A stretch of DNA of 64,000 nucleotides, taken from assembly GCA_036380715.1 (NCBI GenBank), contig DASVEF010000157.1:7275-71274 (forward strand). Direction: 5' to 3'. This document shows positions 14,948-24,209 of the stretch, one piece after another. How positions within the stretch are numbered: position 1 is the stretch's first letter; each line of letters starts with the position of its first letter. A program made the position numbers and the translations under genes. Source of the DNA: UBA5704 sp036380715. Lineage in GTDB: Bacteria; Acidobacteriota; Thermoanaerobaculia; Multivoradales; UBA5704. Below the pieces are notes generated by a model. That model was not told where the DNA came from. It was given only the letters and a program-made list of their open reading frames with translations, and did no database searches.

Positions 14948-16677
14948 ACGGCATCGTCCGGCTGACGCCTGACGCTCCCCCGATCGACCGGGAGGAGGTG
15001 ATCCGGACGCGGGAGGCCATGACCTCGCGCGGACCGGACGGGGCGGGCGCCTGGATCTCCGAGCACGCTTCACTCGCCAGCCGGCGCCTCGCCATCCTCG
15101 ACCTTTCGGAGGCGGGAGCTCAGCCCATGGTCACGCCCGACGGCCGCTTCGTGATCGTCCTGAACGGCGAGATCTACAACTTCCGCGAGCTGCGGCAGGA
15201 GCTGGCGGGCGAGGGGACCCGGTTCCGCTCCCGGAGCGACACCGAGGTCATCCTCTACCTCTATCTCCGCTATGGCGAACGGATGCTGCCACGGCTGCGC
15301 GGCATGTTCGCGCTGGCGATCTGGGATGACGACGAGCGCCGGCTCCTGCTGGCGCGCGACCCGCTCGGGATCAAGCCGCTCTACTACTCGAACCAGGGGG
15401 GCTGCCTGCGCTTCGCCTCGCAGGTGAAGGCCCTGGAGGCCGGAGGAGCCCTGTCGCGCGACGTGGACCCGGCCGGCCTCGCCGGGTTCCTGCTCTGGGG
15501 CTCCGTGCCCGAGCCGTTCACGATCCGCCGCGCCGTCCGCGCCCTGCCCGCCGGCTCGTTCCTCAAGGTGGAAGGCGGGCGCGTGGGCGAGCCGGAGAGC
15601 TTCTACCGGTTCGGCGCCGCGCCCGCGGAGCCGCTGGCGCCGGCGGCGGCGGTCGAGGATTCCGTCCGGGCGCATCTGGTCTCGGACGTGCCGGTCGCCG
15701 TCTTCCTCTCGGCGGGCCTGGACTCCGGCCTGATCGCGGCGCTCGCCCGGCGCCATCTGCCCGAGCCGCCCGCGACCTTCACGCTGCGCTTCGACGTGCT
15801 CGAAGGGACGCCGCTCGACGAGGCCCCGCTCGCCGCCGAGGTGGCGTGGACGCTCGGCACCCGCCACGTCGAGCGCCGGGTGGGGCGGGCCGACTTCGCG
15901 GACCTGTGGCCCGCCGCGGTCGCGGCCATGGACCAGCCGAGCATCGACGGCTTCAACACCTACGTGGTCTGCCGGGCCGCCCACGAGGCCGGGCTCAAGG
16001 TGGTCCTCTCCGGCCTCGGCGGCGACGAGGTCTTCGGCAGCTATCCCTCGTTCCACGACGTGCCGGCCGCCGTACAGGCGGCTCAAATCCCTGGAGCTCC
16101 GGTGCTCTGGCCCGCGCTCTCCCGGCTCGTCCCCTCGCGGCCGAAGCTCCGGGGGCTGGCGCGCTACGGCCGGAGCCTGCCCGGCGCCTACTTCCTCCGG
16201 CGCGGCCTTTTCCTGCCGGAGGAGCTGCCGCGGCTGATCGGCCGCGACCGGGCCGAGGAAGGGCTGCGCGTCTACGATCCGGTGGCGGACGCCGGCCATG
16301 TCCTGGACGGAATGGGGACGGACGATCCCTGGCTGGCCGTCCATCTCCTGGAGACCGCCCGCTACATGCGCAACCAGCTCCTGCGCGATTCGGACTGGGC
16401 CTCCATGGCCCACTCCGTGGAGCTGCGGGTCCCCCTGGTGGACGCCTGGCTGCGGGAGCACCTCGCGGCGCAGCGCTTCGAGCCGGCCCGCAGCCAGGGC
16501 AAGGCCGCGCTCGTCCGCGAGGCCGCTCCCGAGCTGCCGGAGGCCGTCTTCCAACGGCCGAAGACCGGGTTCTATATCCCGGTCATGGAGTGGCTGGAGC
16601 CTGGGCGGAAAGGGCGGAGCCTGGGCGATCAGTCGCGCCGGCTGGCGCTTCGTATCCTGGCGGAGATAGGGATTTGA
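14935..16677 (+). CDS. asnB: Asparagine synthase (glutamine-hydrolysing)
   Basis: A 580-residue two-domain amidotransferase. The N-terminal glutaminase keeps the nucleophile Cys2 (MCGINGIV) and the SRGPDGAG and LNGEIYNFREL motifs. The C-terminal synthetase has the PP-loop FLSAGLDSG, the SGLGGDEVFGSY motif and a late SVELRVPLVD segment. In glycan clusters this family usually amidates a sugar uronic acid or builds an amino-acid decoration, rather than supplying free asparagine. The ATG at 14935 is fixed by the catalytic Cys2 and overlaps the previous gene by 13 bp. The PP-loop has Ala in place of the usual second Gly (SAGLDS), a tolerated variation. Confidence 0.9.
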   Translation: MCGINGIVRLTPDAPPIDREEVIRTREAMTSRGPDGAGAWISEHASLASRRLAILDLSEAGAQPMVTPDGRFVIVLNGEIYNFRELRQELAGEGTRFRSRSDTEVILYLYLRYGERMLPRLRGMFALAIWDDDERRLLLARDPLGIKPLYYSNQGGCLRFASQVKALEAGGALSRDVDPAGLAGFLLWGSVPEPFTIRRAVRALPAGSFLKVEGGRVGEPESFYRFGAAPAEPLAPAAAVEDSVRAHLVSDVPVAVFLSAGLDSGLIAALARRHLPEPPATFTLRFDVLEGTPLDEAPLAAEVAWTLGTRHVERRVGRADFADLWPAAVAAMDQPSIDGFNTYVVCRAAHEAGLKVVLSGLGGDEVFGSYPSFHDVPAAVQAAQIPGAPVLWPALSRLVPSRPKLRGLARYGRSLPGAYFLRRGLFLPEELPRLIGRDRAEEGLRVYDPVADAGHVLDGMGTDDPWLAVHLLETARYMRNQLLRDSDWASMAHSVELRVPLVDAWLREHLAAQRFEPARSQGKAALVREAAPELPEAVFQRPKTGFYIPVMEWLEPGRKGRSLGDQSRRLALRILAEIGI

Positions 16678-17963
16678 ACCGGGCTGATCCCATCCCGGCG
16701 CCGGGGCTGGGGGTGAGGGCGCGCGAATGGGTCCGCATCCTCTCCGCCTACTTCACGGCGCAGACGCTGACGCAACTCGCGGGAATCGCGGCGGGGCTGA
16801 TCTTCATCAACTTCATGCCGGTGCGGGAGTTCGCGCTCTATACGCTGGCCTTCTCGGTGATCACCTTCTTCACCTTCATCTCCGACCTGGGCAGCACGGG
16901 CTCGCTCCTCCACTTCCGCCACCGGACGGCCCAGGAGGGGGAGGAGCTGGAGCCGTACATCTCGGCCGTGCTGTCGCTGCGGCGCCTGGCCTTCCTGCTG
17001 GGAGCCGCCGGCGTCGCGCTGGCCTTCCCGCGGGCGGCGTTCGACCAGGGGTACGGCACGACGGAGACCGCGCTGGTGACGCTCGGCATCCTCCTCTGCG
17101 TCTGGTTTCAGATCAGCGCGTCGCTGCGCACCCTGGTGCTGCGGCTCGCCGACCGCTACGGCCCGTCGTACCGCGCGGAAATCGCAGGCGCCGGGCTGCG
17201 CCTGCTGCTCGCTCTCGGGATGGCCGCGTCCGCGCTCCTCCGCTCCTGGCTGGGAGTCTTCGCCACCGCCGCGGGCACGGCCGCGACCGCCTTCCTGGCC
17301 CGGTCCGCCAGCCCGGCGGCTCCGGCCGACCTGCGGCCCTACCGCCGCGCGGTGCTCCGCTATCTCCTGCCGACGCTGCCGAGCGCGCTCTACTTTTCCA
17401 TTCAGGGCCCCCTGGTCGTCTGGCTGGCGGCCACGTTCGGAGGGGCGCGCAACATCGCCGAGGTGGGGGCGCTGTCCCGGCTCGGCATGGTGGTGGGTCT
17501 GTTCTCCAGCTTGACCGGAGTGGTCTTCCTGCCGCGCCTGGCAAGGATCACGGACGACCGCCTCTACCGGGTCCGCTATCTCCAGTTCGGGGGGATGCTG
17601 CTGGTCATCGCCCTGGCGCTGCTGGGGGCCACAGCGCTCTTCCCGCAGGGGCTCCTCTGGGTGCTGGGCGAGCGCTACGCGGGCCTCCACCGGGAGCTCC
17701 TGCTGATCGTCGCCGGCTCCGGCCTGACCCTGCTCGGCGGCTACGCGGTGGGGGTCAACCTGGCGCGGTCGTGGACCCGGTGGGAGACCGCGGCCGTCGT
17801 GGTCCTGGCCGGCTCGCAGGCCGTCCTCGCCGCCCTGCTCCCCCTGTCGACGACCCGGGGGGTGCTGCTGTTCAACCTGCTGAGCGCGGTGGTGGGCCTG
17901 GCCCTCCAGCTCGCCGTGTCAGCCGCCGGCTTTTCCCGGCCGCGGTGGGTGCGATGGGCGTGA
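16674..17963 (+). CDS. Wzx-like oligosaccharide flippase
   Basis: A 429-residue integral membrane protein with about twelve hydrophobic segments spread over its whole length, including YFTAQTLTQLAGIAAGLIFI near the start. The YTLAFSVITFFTFISDLGST loop is typical of the polysaccharide-biosynthesis MOP/MATE superfamily. It would flip undecaprenyl-PP-linked repeat units to the periplasm for the Wzy polymerase. The TTG at 16674 overlaps the asparagine synthase stop (TTGA) and has GGAG 8 nt before it; an in-frame GTG at 16713 is the alternative. It overlaps the next gene by 10 bp. Confidence 0.88.
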   Translation: MNRADPIPAPGLGVRAREWVRILSAYFTAQTLTQLAGIAAGLIFINFMPVREFALYTLAFSVITFFTFISDLGSTGSLLHFRHRTAQEGEELEPYISAVLSLRRLAFLLGAAGVALAFPRAAFDQGYGTTETALVTLGILLCVWFQISASLRTLVLRLADRYGPSYRAEIAGAGLRLLLALGMAASALLRSWLGVFATAAGTAATAFLARSASPAAPADLRPYRRAVLRYLLPTLPSALYFSIQGPLVVWLAATFGGARNIAEVGALSRLGMVVGLFSSLTGVVFLPRLARITDDRLYRVRYLQFGGMLLVIALALLGATALFPQGLLWVLGERYAGLHRELLLIVAGSGLTLLGGYAVGVNLARSWTRWETAAVVVLAGSQAVLAALLPLSTTRGVLLFNLLSAVVGLALQLAVSAAGFSRPRWVRWA

Positions 17964-18487
17964 CTTCTCCCCTACCTCGCCGGCTCAACCTCGGCTCGGG
18001 CCTGCGCAAGCGCCCGGACTGCCTGAACGTCGACCTGCGCGGCGAGCCGGACCTGGTGTGGAACCTCGACGAGCGACCCTGGCCGCTGCCGAAGGATCAC
18101 TTCGAATACGTCTACGCCTTGGACGTGGTCGAGCACCTCGAGAGCATCCCGGCCTTCATGGAGGAGGCCCACGCCGCGCTCGCGCCCGGGGGGATCCTGG
18201 AGATCACGACCCCTCACTTCTCGTGCGCCAACTCCTTCATCGACCCGACGCACCGCCACCACCTGAGCTATTTCTCGTTCGACTACTTCACCGACGCCTC
18301 GCAGTGGAGCTTCTACACCGATGTCCGCTTCGAGATCGTGGAGCGCATCCTGGTCTTCCATCCCAGCTTTGCGAACCGCTTCCTGTCGCGCCTGGCCAAC
18401 CGCCGTCCGGAGCTGTACGAGCAACGGCTCGCCTGGATCTGGCCCGCGTGGTTCCTGATCTTCAAGCTGCGGGCGATCAAGGGCTGA
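17954..18487 (+). CDS. Class I SAM-dependent methyltransferase
   Basis: A 177-residue, short Rossmann-type methyltransferase with a motif-I-like LNLGSGLRKRPDCLNVDL start and a motif VYALDVVEHLES. The post-motif segment reads GGILEITTPHFSCANSFIDP. The family is common in glycan clusters and could methylate a sugar or a terminal group. An HRHHLSYFSFDYF segment is shared by many small cluster methyltransferases. It overlaps the flippase by 10 bp and is followed 5 bp later by a GT4. The target is unknown. Confidence 0.8.
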   Translation: MGVTSPLPRRLNLGSGLRKRPDCLNVDLRGEPDLVWNLDERPWPLPKDHFEYVYALDVVEHLESIPAFMEEAHAALAPGGILEITTPHFSCANSFIDPTHRHHLSYFSFDYFTDASQWSFYTDVRFEIVERILVFHPSFANRFLSRLANRRPELYEQRLAWIWPAWFLIFKLRAIKG

Positions 18488-18492
18488 CCTCG

Positions 18493-19551
18493 TTGCGCGT
18501 CTGTCACCTGAGCCCGACCTACTTCGCGCCGGAATCGGTCCTCGGCGGCGGCGAGCGCTACGCCGAGGAGGTGGCCCGCGCCATGGCCGGGCGGGCCGAG
18601 GTCAAGCTGGTGAGCTTCGGGCCGCGGGAGCTCCGGGAGCGGCCGGCGCCGGCCTTCGAGCGGGTGATCCTGCGCAGCCGGACGCGCGATCCCATGACTC
18701 CCTGCTCCGCCGGGCTCTTCCGGGAGCTGCGCGGGGCCGACGTGATCCACTGCTACCAGTACTTCGTGCTGCCGACCTTCCTCGCCTGCGTGCAGGGCCG
18801 CCTCCAGGGGAGCCGCGTCTTCGTCACCGACCTCGGCGGGGGCGGCTGGACGCCCGGCTACCAGATCGACCAGTCGCGGTGGATCGCCGCCCATCTGCCG
18901 ACCTCGGACTACGCGGCCCACTCGCTCCCCGGCAGGAACCAGCGGCATTTCGTGATCCACGGCGGCATCGACCCCGCCAGATACCCGATGCGCGCGGAGC
19001 CGGCGCACGACGGATCGGTGGCCTTCCTCGGCCGGGTGCTGCCGCACAAGGGGATTCACTTCCTCATCGAGGGGCTGCCGGCGGAGGTGCCGCTGCACGT
19101 GATCGGTCCGGCCAGGGACCCGGCGTACATCGGCCGGCTCCGGGAGCTGGTGCAGGGCAAGGAGGTGCAGTTCCATGGCGCCCTCTCCGACGACGAGGTG
19201 ATCGCGATCCTCGGCCACGCCATGGCCCTCGTCCATCCGACGCCCGTGGACGCTTCGGGGTCCGCCGGCGCTCACGAGCTCTTCGGCCTCGCCCTGGTGG
19301 AGGGCATGGCCCGCGGCTGCCCGGTGATCGCCTCGGGCGTGGCCTCTCTCCCGGAGATCGTCGAGGACGGTGTCACCGGGCTCCTCGTAGCGCCCAACGA
19401 CCCGGCGGCGATCGGGCGGGCGATCGGCAGGCTGCGCGATGACCCGGTCCTCTGGACGTCGATGTCGCGGGCCGGCCGGCGGCGGGTGGAGGAGCGCTTC
19501 ACCTGGGAGCGGGTGGCCGGCCGCTGCCTGGAGGCGTACGGAGAGGCATGA
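18493..19551 (+). CDS. Glycosyltransferase family 4
   Basis: A 352-residue GT-B protein that begins with the standard first strand (LRVCHLSPTYFAPESVLGGGERYAE contains the GGGERY donor-side loop). The C-terminal domain shows VAFLGRVLPHKGIHFLIEGL and the E-x7-E motif in HELFGLALVEGMARGCP. A TTG start at 18493 is used because it begins exactly at the first beta strand, 5 bp after the methyltransferase stop. Sugar specificity is not predictable. The stop overlaps the next start by ATGA. Confidence 0.88.
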   Translation: MRVCHLSPTYFAPESVLGGGERYAEEVARAMAGRAEVKLVSFGPRELRERPAPAFERVILRSRTRDPMTPCSAGLFRELRGADVIHCYQYFVLPTFLACVQGRLQGSRVFVTDLGGGGWTPGYQIDQSRWIAAHLPTSDYAAHSLPGRNQRHFVIHGGIDPARYPMRAEPAHDGSVAFLGRVLPHKGIHFLIEGLPAEVPLHVIGPARDPAYIGRLRELVQGKEVQFHGALSDDEVIAILGHAMALVHPTPVDASGSAGAHELFGLALVEGMARGCPVIASGVASLPEIVEDGVTGLLVAPNDPAAIGRAIGRLRDDPVLWTSMSRAGRRRVEERFTWERVAGRCLEAYGEA

Positions 19552-20567
19552 CGCTCGCGATCCAGATCGTGCCCACGCTGCCGCCCCCGGACGAAGGAGT
19601 CGGGAGCTTCGCCACGGCGCTCGCCGAGGCCCTGCGCTCCCACAGCGTGGAGAGCCGGTTCCTGGTGGCGGACCGCTCCCGGACGGCCGAAGCCCTGCAA
19701 GCCGCCCTGGAAGCGGACGGCGCGGCGCCGGTGCTGCTCCACTATGCGGGCTACGGCTATCACCCGCGCGGCTGCCCGGCCTGGCTCGCCGAGGGGCTGC
19801 GGCTCTGGAAACAGGGCGGACCGCGCCGCCTGGTGACGGTGTTCCACGAGGTCTACGCCACCGGCCGGCCCTGGCAGAGCTCGTTCTGGCTCTCGCCGGC
19901 GCAGCGCCGGATCGCCTCGCGCATCGCCCGGATGAGCGACGGGATCGTCACCAGCCTGGACCTCTATGGCCGGCTTCTCCAGCCTCTGGCTCCCGGCCGG
20001 CGGATCGAGGTGCTCCCCGTGTTCTCCACGGTCGGCGAGCTTGCCGAGGTGCCCCCCCTGGCCGGGCGCGAGCGCCGGATCGTCCTCTTCGGCGGCCCTG
20101 GAGCGCGCCAACGGGCTCTCACGCGGCTGGCCGGCTCTCTGGCCACGGCCTGCCGCGCCCTCGGCGCCGAGGAGGTGTGCGACGTGGGCTCCGGGGAAGC
20201 CTCCGCCGTCGCCCGTCCGGACCGGGTGGGGGACGTCCCGGTGCGGCGCCTCGGCCGGCTCCCGGCGGAAGAGGTGAGCGCGCTCCTGCAGCGGTCGCTC
20301 GCCGGCTTCGTGGCCTACCCGCCGCCCCTCCTGGCCAAGTCCACGATCTTCGCCGCCTACTGCGCCCACGGCGTCCTCCCGGTGTGCGACTGGGACCGCC
20401 CGCGCAGGGAGACCGGACCGCCGCCCCCTTTCTGGAGACCCTCCCCGGTGGCGCCCTCCCCGGACGAGATCCAGGGGATCGCCGGTCGCGCCCGCGCCTG
20501 GTACGCCGGCCACACCCTGGAACGCCACGCGGCGCTCTACCACGAGATCCTGACATGCGTGTCCTGA
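19548..20567 (+). CDS. Glycosyltransferase-like protein, GT-B type (divergent)
   Basis: A 339-residue protein starting ATGA on the previous stop. The first strand and loop (LAIQIVPTLPPPDEGVGSFATALAEAL) match the GT-B acceptor domain, and RRIVLFGGPGARQRALTR could be the start of the donor domain. The usual GT4 E-x7-E motif is not evident; the C-terminal part reads AKSTIFAAYCAHGVLPVCDW instead. It may be a divergent or non-catalytic glycosyltransferase paired with the flanking GT4s. Coding is certain from context and coupling; catalysis is not. Confidence 0.65.
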   Translation: MTLAIQIVPTLPPPDEGVGSFATALAEALRSHSVESRFLVADRSRTAEALQAALEADGAAPVLLHYAGYGYHPRGCPAWLAEGLRLWKQGGPRRLVTVFHEVYATGRPWQSSFWLSPAQRRIASRIARMSDGIVTSLDLYGRLLQPLAPGRRIEVLPVFSTVGELAEVPPLAGRERRIVLFGGPGARQRALTRLAGSLATACRALGAEEVCDVGSGEASAVARPDRVGDVPVRRLGRLPAEEVSALLQRSLAGFVAYPPPLLAKSTIFAAYCAHGVLPVCDWDRPRRETGPPPPFWRPSPVAPSPDEIQGIAGRARAWYAGHTLERHAALYHEILTCVS

Positions 20568-21589
20568 TCTATTCGCCGGCTTTCCTGCCGTGGATCGGCG
20601 GCCTGGAGATCAACACGGCGCATCTGGCGTCGCAGCTCACGGGCCTGGGACAGGAGGCGGTGGTGGTGACCCGCACGCCCGGCGGTGACGTCCGCAATGG
20701 GGCCCGCGACGAGGACCTGCCATACCGCGTGGTCCGTGATCCCTCTCCGGGAGAGCTGCTGCGCTGGACCCGCTGGTGCGACGTCTTCCTGCAGCAGAAT
20801 GTCAGCCTGCGCGGGCTCTGGCCGCTGCTCCTCGTCCGCCGTCCCTGGGTGGTCTCCCACCATAGCTGGTATTGCCGTACCGATGGCCGGATCGCCTGGC
20901 CGGACCGCGTCAAGCGCTTCCTCCTGCGCTTCGCCGCCGGCTCGATCGCGGTCAGCCGGTCCGTGGCCGGCGACCTCGCGACGCCGTCCGAGGTGATCCC
21001 CAACGCCTACCGGGACGAGCTGTTCCGCGTGCTGCCCGGGATCGAGCGCGCGCGGGACCTCTGCTTCGTCGGCCGCCTCGTCTCCGACAAGGGGGTGGAC
21101 GTCCTGATCGACGCCCTGGGGCTCCTGGCGGCGCGCGGCCTGCGTCCGGGGCTCACCGTCGTCGGCGACGGCCCGGAGCGGCCGGCCCTGGAGGCCCAGG
21201 CTGCCCGGCTCGGCCTCGCGGCCCAGGTCGCCTTCCCGGGCACGCGGACGGACGAGGAGCTGGTGCGGCTCCTCAACGAGCACCGGATCCTCGTCGTACC
21301 TTCCCGCTACCAGGAGCCGTTCGGTATCGTGGCGCTGGAGGGGATCGCCTGCGGCTGTATCGTGGTGGGCTCCGCCGGAGGCGGGCTCGGGGAGGCCATC
21401 GGCCCCTGCGGCTTCACCTTCCCCAACGGGGACGCCGCGGGCCTGGCAACGGTCCTGGAAACGCTCCTGCGCGATCCCGGCGCGGCGCGGGAGGCGCTGC
21501 GCCAGGCCCCGGAGCACCTCGCCCGCCATTCGAGCGAGGCCTACGGCCGGGCCTATCTGCGGGTCCTGGAGGCTGCGACCGGATCATGA
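20555..21589 (+). CDS. Glycosyltransferase family 4
   Basis: A 344-residue GT4 with N-terminal LIYSPAFLPWIGGLEINTAHLA (the GG loop near the donor pocket). A C-terminal domain follows from LCFVGRLVSDKGVDVLIDAL with VVGDGPERPALE, and the E-x7-E motif in YQEPFGIVALEGIACGC. The start ATG at 20555 overlaps the previous gene by 13 bp. Its last bases overlap the ATG of the Wzy-like gene, so polymerase and GT are coupled. Confidence 0.88.
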   Translation: MRVLIYSPAFLPWIGGLEINTAHLASQLTGLGQEAVVVTRTPGGDVRNGARDEDLPYRVVRDPSPGELLRWTRWCDVFLQQNVSLRGLWPLLLVRRPWVVSHHSWYCRTDGRIAWPDRVKRFLLRFAAGSIAVSRSVAGDLATPSEVIPNAYRDELFRVLPGIERARDLCFVGRLVSDKGVDVLIDALGLLAARGLRPGLTVVGDGPERPALEAQAARLGLAAQVAFPGTRTDEELVRLLNEHRILVVPSRYQEPFGIVALEGIACGCIVVGSAGGGLGEAIGPCGFTFPNGDAAGLATVLETLLRDPGAAREALRQAPEHLARHSSEAYGRAYLRVLEAATGS

Positions 21590-23016
21590 ACGAACGCGTC
21601 CTGTTGCTGCTTGCCGCGGGCGCCGCCGCCCTCTGGTCGTTCCGCCGCTGGCGCGAGGCCGTCAAGGTCGGCCTGGTCCTCCTCATCTTCGAAGGGGCCT
21701 TGCGGAAGTGGGTCTTACCCGGCGCCCAGGACCTGATCTACTTCGCCAAGGACGTGTTCTTCCTCGGCGCCTACGCCGGCTTCCTCCGGCAGCGGCCGGG
21801 TCTCCGCTACCGGGCTCCGTCGAACCCTCCGCTCTACATCGCGCTGGTCATCGCCGCGCTCTTCGGGCTCTTCCAGGTTTTCAACCCGCAGCTGCCCAAC
21901 CTGCTGGTCGGCCTTCTCGGGTTCAAGGCCTACTTCTTCTACGTCCCCCTGATCTTCGTGATGCCGGCGGTGTTCCCCTCGGACGCCGAGCTGGCCCGCT
22001 TCCTGCGGCGCTACGTCCTGATCGCGATCCCGGTCGGCCTCCTTGCCGTGTCCCAGTTCTTCAGCCCGGGCACGAGCGTCATCAACCGCTACGCCTGGAA
22101 CGCCAACGACATCCAGTACGTGGCGACCTTCGGCAGCTCGGCCTACGTGCGCGTGACCGGTACGTTCTCGTTCATCACCGGCTATACGTCGTACCTGCTG
22201 GCCACCTCGGTCCTCGCCCTGACGGTGCTGGGGGTGTGGCGCTGGCGTCTGCGCGGCAACCTGCTCCTCTATCTCGCCTTCGCGATGACGCTGCTCGGGA
22301 TGTTTATGTCCGGCTCCCGCGGACCCGTCTACCTCTTCGTCCTCCTCTTCCCGCTCTACTGGTGGCTGGCGGTCGCCCGCGAGAAGGGGAGCGGCTCGAC
22401 GTTCGGAAGGCTGCTGGTCGGGCTCAGCCTCGTCGCGATCTTCCTCTTCTGGGTAGGCGGGGACGCAGTCTCGGCGTTCTATGGGCGCGCCCGCGGCGCC
22501 AGCGACGTCGGCAACCGCATGGCCTCTCCCGTCACAGCGCCCTACTTCGTGCTGCCTCAGGCGGGGCTCCTCGGCTTCGGTATCGGCGCGACCCACCAGT
22601 CGGCCATGGTCGTGACCCGCGGCGTCCCTCCCTACAGCTGGCTGCGCGGCCTCGCCGTCGAGGCGGAGACCGGCCGCATCATGATCGAGCTGGGCCCCCT
22701 GGGCTTCGCGCTCATCCACTTCATCCGCATCTACCTGACGATCTTCGCCTTCCGGCAGGTCCTGATGCTGCGGACCCGCTTCCACCGCTCCGTAGCCATC
22801 GCCGGCTTCCTCTTCCTCCTGGCGCAGCTTCCGGGCGGCGCCGTCTTCGACGTCACCGCCGGCGTCTACTACTGGTTCTTCGCCGGCCTGCTGATGGTCG
22901 CCATCCGTCTCGACCGGCAGGCCGCCACCGTACCGGCCGCGAAGACCGCGGCGCCACTGCCGAAAGACGCGGCCCCGGTCCCCGTCGCGGAAAGCCCATG
23001 GCGGAGCGCTCCCTGA
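21586..23016 (+). CDS. Wzy-like polymerase / O-antigen ligase family membrane protein
   Basis: A 476-residue polytopic membrane protein with about ten to twelve helices, a large periplasmic loop and the FMSGSRGPVYLF signature that resembles the GSRG loop of Wzy_C proteins. The N-terminus (LLLLAAGAAALWSFRRWREAVK) and the C-terminal helices are typical of exopolysaccharide polymerases. With the flippase at 16.7 kb it would polymerise repeat units in the periplasm. A second family member lies at 774-2264. It ends inside the next GT gene (19-bp overlap). Confidence 0.8.
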   Translation: MNERVLLLLAAGAAALWSFRRWREAVKVGLVLLIFEGALRKWVLPGAQDLIYFAKDVFFLGAYAGFLRQRPGLRYRAPSNPPLYIALVIAALFGLFQVFNPQLPNLLVGLLGFKAYFFYVPLIFVMPAVFPSDAELARFLRRYVLIAIPVGLLAVSQFFSPGTSVINRYAWNANDIQYVATFGSSAYVRVTGTFSFITGYTSYLLATSVLALTVLGVWRWRLRGNLLLYLAFAMTLLGMFMSGSRGPVYLFVLLFPLYWWLAVAREKGSGSTFGRLLVGLSLVAIFLFWVGGDAVSAFYGRARGASDVGNRMASPVTAPYFVLPQAGLLGFGIGATHQSAMVVTRGVPPYSWLRGLAVEAETGRIMIELGPLGFALIHFIRIYLTIFAFRQVLMLRTRFHRSVAIAGFLFLLAQLPGGAVFDVTAGVYYWFFAGLLMVAIRLDRQAATVPAAKTAAPLPKDAAPVPVAESPWRSAP

Positions 23017-24209
23017 TCCTGGTGACCCACCCCGGGCGGCAGCACTCGCATCAGGCCGCGCTGGCCCTCCACGGCGCCCGGATGCTCGCGGGCTACTGGG
23101 CGGGCGTGCCCGCCGTGGCCGAGCAGGCCCGCCGGGTGCCTCCGTTCCTCCGGCGGCGGTTCGAGCGCTACGCGCCCGTCCCCCTCCCCGCCGGCAGCTC
23201 GCGATGGTTCCCCTGGGCTCCGGCCCTGCGCCGGATCGGCGACGCCGTCCTGCCCCCTTCGCGGGCCGCGTGGTCGGACTTCGCCGCCTGCCGGCTCTTC
23301 GACCGCTGGGCGGCGGCTCGCCTGCCGCGGGCCGGGGCCCCTGTCTCCGCGGTGATCGCCTGCGAGATCTCGGCGCTCTCGACGTTCCGCGAGGCCCGGC
23401 GGCTGGGGATGGCGACGATCCTCGACGCTCCGTCGATCCACCACGCGGCCCAGGACCGCCTGCACGGGACCGCGGATTCTCCCCGCCTCCACCGCCGGAT
23501 CACGGAGGTCAAGGACGAGGAGATCGCCCTGGCCGACCACATCCTGACTGTCTCGGAGCTGGCCCGGCAGACCTATCTGGACGCCGGAGTCCCGGCGGAG
23601 AAGGTCCACGCGCTGACCCTGGGCGCGGACACGGAGCTGTTCGCGCCGGTCCCGGGAGAGCGGACCTCGGCGGACGGCTTCGTCTTCCTCTTCGCCGGGG
23701 CCACGATCCGCCGCAAGGGGTTCGACCTGCTGCTGGGCGCTTTCGAGCGGGTCCGCGCGCAGGAGCCGGCGGCCGGGCTGCGCGTCGTGGGGCCGCGCGG
23801 CGACCTCGGGCATCTGCTGGACGGCCGGACTGGGATTTCAGCGGCTGGAGCCATGGACCAACGGGGTCTCGCCGAGGAATTCCGCCGCGCCGACTGCCTG
23901 GTCCTCCCTTCGCGCAACGACTCCTACGCCATGGTGGTGACCGAGGCGCTGGCCTCGGGGCTGCCGGTGATCGTCTCGGAAATGGTCGGAGCCAAGGACC
24001 TGGTCACGGAGGAGAGGAACGGCTGGGTCGTCCCGGTCGAGGACGTCGGGGCGCTGGCGGATCGGATGCTCTGGTGCGCCCGCAACTCGGAGGCCGTGCG
24101 CGCCATGAGGGAAGACTGCCGGCGCTCGGCCGAAGCGGCGACCTGGCCGGCGTACCACGGCCGGCTGGCGGATCTGGTACGCAGGATCGTCCCACCGAAA
24201 TCCGCATGA
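22998..24209 (+). CDS. Glycosyltransferase family 4
   Basis: A 403-residue GT-B enzyme. The N-domain has LVTHPGRQHSHQAALALHGA, a histidine-rich start. The C-domain begins with FLFAGATIRRKGFDLLLGAF and carries LRVVGPRGDL; the acidic motif is in NDSYAMVVTEALASGLP. Start ATG at 22998 lies within the end of the polymerase gene. The donor sugar is unknown. The stop overlaps the next start by ATGA. Confidence 0.87.
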   Translation: MAERSLILVTHPGRQHSHQAALALHGARMLAGYWAGVPAVAEQARRVPPFLRRRFERYAPVPLPAGSSRWFPWAPALRRIGDAVLPPSRAAWSDFAACRLFDRWAAARLPRAGAPVSAVIACEISALSTFREARRLGMATILDAPSIHHAAQDRLHGTADSPRLHRRITEVKDEEIALADHILTVSELARQTYLDAGVPAEKVHALTLGADTELFAPVPGERTSADGFVFLFAGATIRRKGFDLLLGAFERVRAQEPAAGLRVVGPRGDLGHLLDGRTGISAAGAMDQRGLAEEFRRADCLVLPSRNDSYAMVVTEALASGLPVIVSEMVGAKDLVTEERNGWVVPVEDVGALADRMLWCARNSEAVRAMREDCRRSAEAATWPAYHGRLADLVRRIVPPKSA